Assembly (NCBI GenBank): GCA_002170885.2
Contig: NHHR02000013.1
Coordinates: 168,460 to 175,899 of the forward strand
Reading direction: 5' to 3'
Length of the DNA: 7,440 nt
Source of the DNA: Rhizobiales bacterium TMED168
GTDB lineage: Bacteria; Pseudomonadota; Alphaproteobacteria; MED-G09
Both the position numbers and the translations under genes were made by a program. Under the pieces are notes generated by a model. It was given only the letters and a program-made list of their open reading frames with translations. It ran no database searches and was not told the origin of the DNA. Positions 6,774-7,440 of this stretch are shown here, piece after piece. The stretch's first letter is position 1, and each line of letters starts with the position of its first letter.

Positions 6774-6824
6774 GATGATTATTTATAATCCTGAATTTAT
6801 ATTTATTCTACCTAATTGATTGTC

Positions 6825-6854
6825 TTGACTTATCTTTATTATTTAGACTATATG
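6825..6854 (+). promoter_or_regulatory. candidate sigma-70 promoter of rpsP
   Basis: TTGACT at 6825-6830 and TATATG at 6849-6854 are separated by 18 bases, on the correct strand. Transcription would start near 6861, leaving a leader of about 113 bases before the rpsP ATG. The -35 box is one base from consensus and the -10 box two. The leader is long for a ribosomal protein gene in such a genome, which suits a regulated 5' UTR. Confidence 0.5.
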
Positions 6855-6858
6855 AGCC

Positions 6859-6877
6859 TATTATTTAATAAATAATA
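6859..6877. repeat. perfect A/T palindrome at the predicted rpsP start site
   Basis: TATTATTT (6859-6866) is mirrored exactly by AAATAATA (6870-6877) around a three-base centre. It begins five bases after the predicted -10 box and covers the expected transcription start, where an operator would sit. It contains only A and T, so chance is a serious alternative. Confidence 0.4.
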
Positions 6878-6885
6878 AATTTTAC

Positions 6886-6937
6886 GGTCCATAAGATCGC
6901 CGTTCGTCAACGAGGCTTCGTACACGAGCGCAATACC
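6886..6937 (+). promoter_or_regulatory. candidate structured RNA in the rpsP leader (three-way junction)
   Basis: This short stretch is far richer in G+C than the almost pure A/T around it. Read as plus-strand RNA it folds compactly: GGU 6886-6888 with ACC 6935-6937; 6896-6900 with 6930-6934 (four pairs around one C-A mismatch); hairpin 6901-6904 with 6909-6912 (loop CGUC); and hairpin 6915-6920 with 6925-6929 (five pairs, one bulged U, loop UACA). The three helices meet with a two-base linker (6913-6914). It lies downstream of the predicted promoter and 24 bases before the rpsP Shine-Dalgarno, so control of rpsP by a protein or ligand is a reasonable inference. I do not recognise it as a known riboswitch class. 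The same pairs could form on the minus strand in a dapF leader. Confidence 0.4.
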
Positions 6938-6961
6938 TTTTGGATTAAAATGAATTAAAAT

Positions 6962-6966
6962 AAGGA
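6962..6966 (+). promoter_or_regulatory. Shine-Dalgarno of rpsP
   Basis: AAGGA lies seven bases before the ATG at 6974, which is optimal spacing. It is the clearest ribosome binding site in the window together with that of acnB, and it fixes the rpsP start. Confidence 0.7.
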
Positions 6967-6973
6967 AAATTAA

Positions 6974-7440
6974 ATGTCAGTAAAGATTCGTTTAGCCAGG
7001 GGCGGTGCCAAAAAAAGACCATATTATAGAATAGTGGTTGCAGATATAAGAATGCCAAGAGATGGAAGGTATATTGAAAGAGTAGGATCTTATAATCCCC
7101 TTCTTCCAAAAGATCATGAAGATAGAATATCCTTGGAAAAAGATAGAATAATTGAATGGCTGTCAAAAGGTGCAAAACCGACTGATAGAGTCGCTCGTTT
7201 TTTAGATGAGGCTGGTATTTTAAAAAGAGAACCAAGAAATAATCCTCAAAAAGCAAAACCAAAAAAAGAGCCTGAGCTAAAAGAAGAAGCTCCAGCAGAG
7301 GAGCCTAAGGCAGAGGAATCTCCAGCAGCGGAGCCTAAGGCAGAGGAATCTCCAGCAGAGGAGCCTAAGGCAGAGGAAGCTCCAGCAGAGGAGCCTAAGG
7401 CAGAGGAAGCTCCAGCAGAGGAGCCTAAGGCAGAGGAAGC
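6974..7440 (+). CDS. rpsP: 30S ribosomal protein S16 with repetitive acidic tail, C-terminus beyond window
   Basis: S16 is an assembly and structural protein of the 30S body, binding 16S rRNA. The frame from ATG 6974 is open to the window edge (155 codons and 2 bases). Residues 1-84 are a complete S16 core: [24 protein letters not shown] near the start, then [14 protein letters not shown], and [13 protein letters not shown]16 in E. coli has 82 residues; alphaproteobacterial S16 often carries an Ala/Glu/Lys-rich extension. Here residues 85-105 form a basic-to-mixed linker, and from 106 a ten-residue unit ([10 protein letters not shown]) repeats at least five times. The tail is acidic and probably disordered. 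In related genomes rpsP heads rpsP-rimM-trmD-rplS, which would lie to the right but cannot be seen. Minus-strand dapF diverges from it. Confidence 0.95.
   Translation, partial: MSVKIRLARGGAKKRPYYRIVVADIRMPRDGRYIERVGSYNPLLPKDHEDRISLEKDRIIEWLSKGAKPTDRVARFLDEAGILKREPRNNPQKAKPKKEPELKEEAPAEEPKAEESPAAEPKAEESPAEEPKAEEAPAEEPKAEEAPAEEPKAEE
7289..7440 (+). repeat. 30-bp in-frame tandem repeat in the rpsP tail
   Basis: Five full units start at 7289, 7319, 7349, 7379 and 7409, and a sixth begins with GC at 7439. Units 1, 4 and 5 are identical in every base. Unit 2 differs by TCT for GCT at codon 1 and GCG for GAG at codon 4; unit 3 differs only by TCT for GCT. Each unit has 18 G+C in 30, about 60%, against a clearly A/T-rich surrounding. 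Identity at synonymous positions points to recent expansion by slippage or unequal recombination. Confidence 0.97.

Noticed and set aside
6886..6937. Hammerhead ribozyme or purine riboswitch, because of the three-way junction.
   Set aside because: The conserved CUGAUGA and GAAA of the hammerhead and the purine-aptamer core are absent on both strands.
6859..6945. An open minus-strand reading across the G+C-rich rpsP leader, suggesting a small gene or gene remnant.
   Set aside because: It has no suitable start or ribosome binding site and no recognisable motif; an RNA fold explains the composition better.
6945..7262. Minus-strand open frame of 105 codons opposite rpsP.
   Set aside because: rpsP is unmistakable on the plus strand; the Leu/Phe-rich reading is the complement of its Lys/Glu-rich codons.
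7289..7440. CRISPR array, because of regularly spaced repeats.
   Set aside because: The units are directly adjacent without spacers, are a multiple of three in length and continue the rpsP frame.

Overview
The window is A/T-rich (by eye about one third G+C) and reads as a chromosomal segment of a low-GC, probably marine alphaproteobacterium. The basis is gene content: a DUF2794 protein (a family I know almost only from Alphaproteobacteria), DapF with the ERGAG-x-T-x-ACG-x-AACA ending usual in that class, and ribosomal protein S16 with a long acidic Ala/Glu/Pro/Lys tail. A Pelagibacterales-like or AEGEAN-169/HIMB59-like lineage would fit, but the exact clade is inference. No phage, transposase, CRISPR, rRNA or tRNA gene was seen.

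Layout. 1-1066 is a minus-strand cluster transcribed DUF2794 protein > MmcQ/YjbR-like protein > GFA-family zinc protein, the last running off the left edge. 1067-1256 is a short but structured gap: an extended -10 promoter for the DUF2794 gene inside an inverted repeat, then three consecutive hairpins, the last a strong bidirectional terminator that also closes acnB. 1257-4037 (minus) is acnB, the TCA-cycle aconitase B, in its long (926-residue) form and starting at TTG. 4163-4660 (plus) is a single ccmG/dsbE-like thioredoxin gene for cytochrome c maturation, meeting mtaB tail to tail over a shared TTAA. 4657-6773 (minus) is a dapF-mtaB pair with an ATGA overlap. 6774-6973 is a divergent regulatory gap with a promoter for rpsP, an A/T palindrome and an unusually G+C-rich stretch that folds as a compact three-way junction. 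6974 to the right edge (plus) is rpsP, whose C-terminal tail is built from near-identical 30-bp tandem repeats and is cut by the window end.

The genes are mostly housekeeping: TCA cycle (acnB), cytochrome c biogenesis (ccmG), tRNA t6A methylthiolation (mtaB), lysine/peptidoglycan precursor synthesis (dapF) and the 30S subunit (rpsP). dapF and mtaB are the only pair whose arrangement implies direct translational coupling. The best candidates for undescribed biology are non-coding or low-complexity: the rpsP leader fold, the S16 repeat tail, and the plus-strand hairpin series ending in a terminator between the DUF2794 gene and acnB. No novel multi-gene system could be supported.
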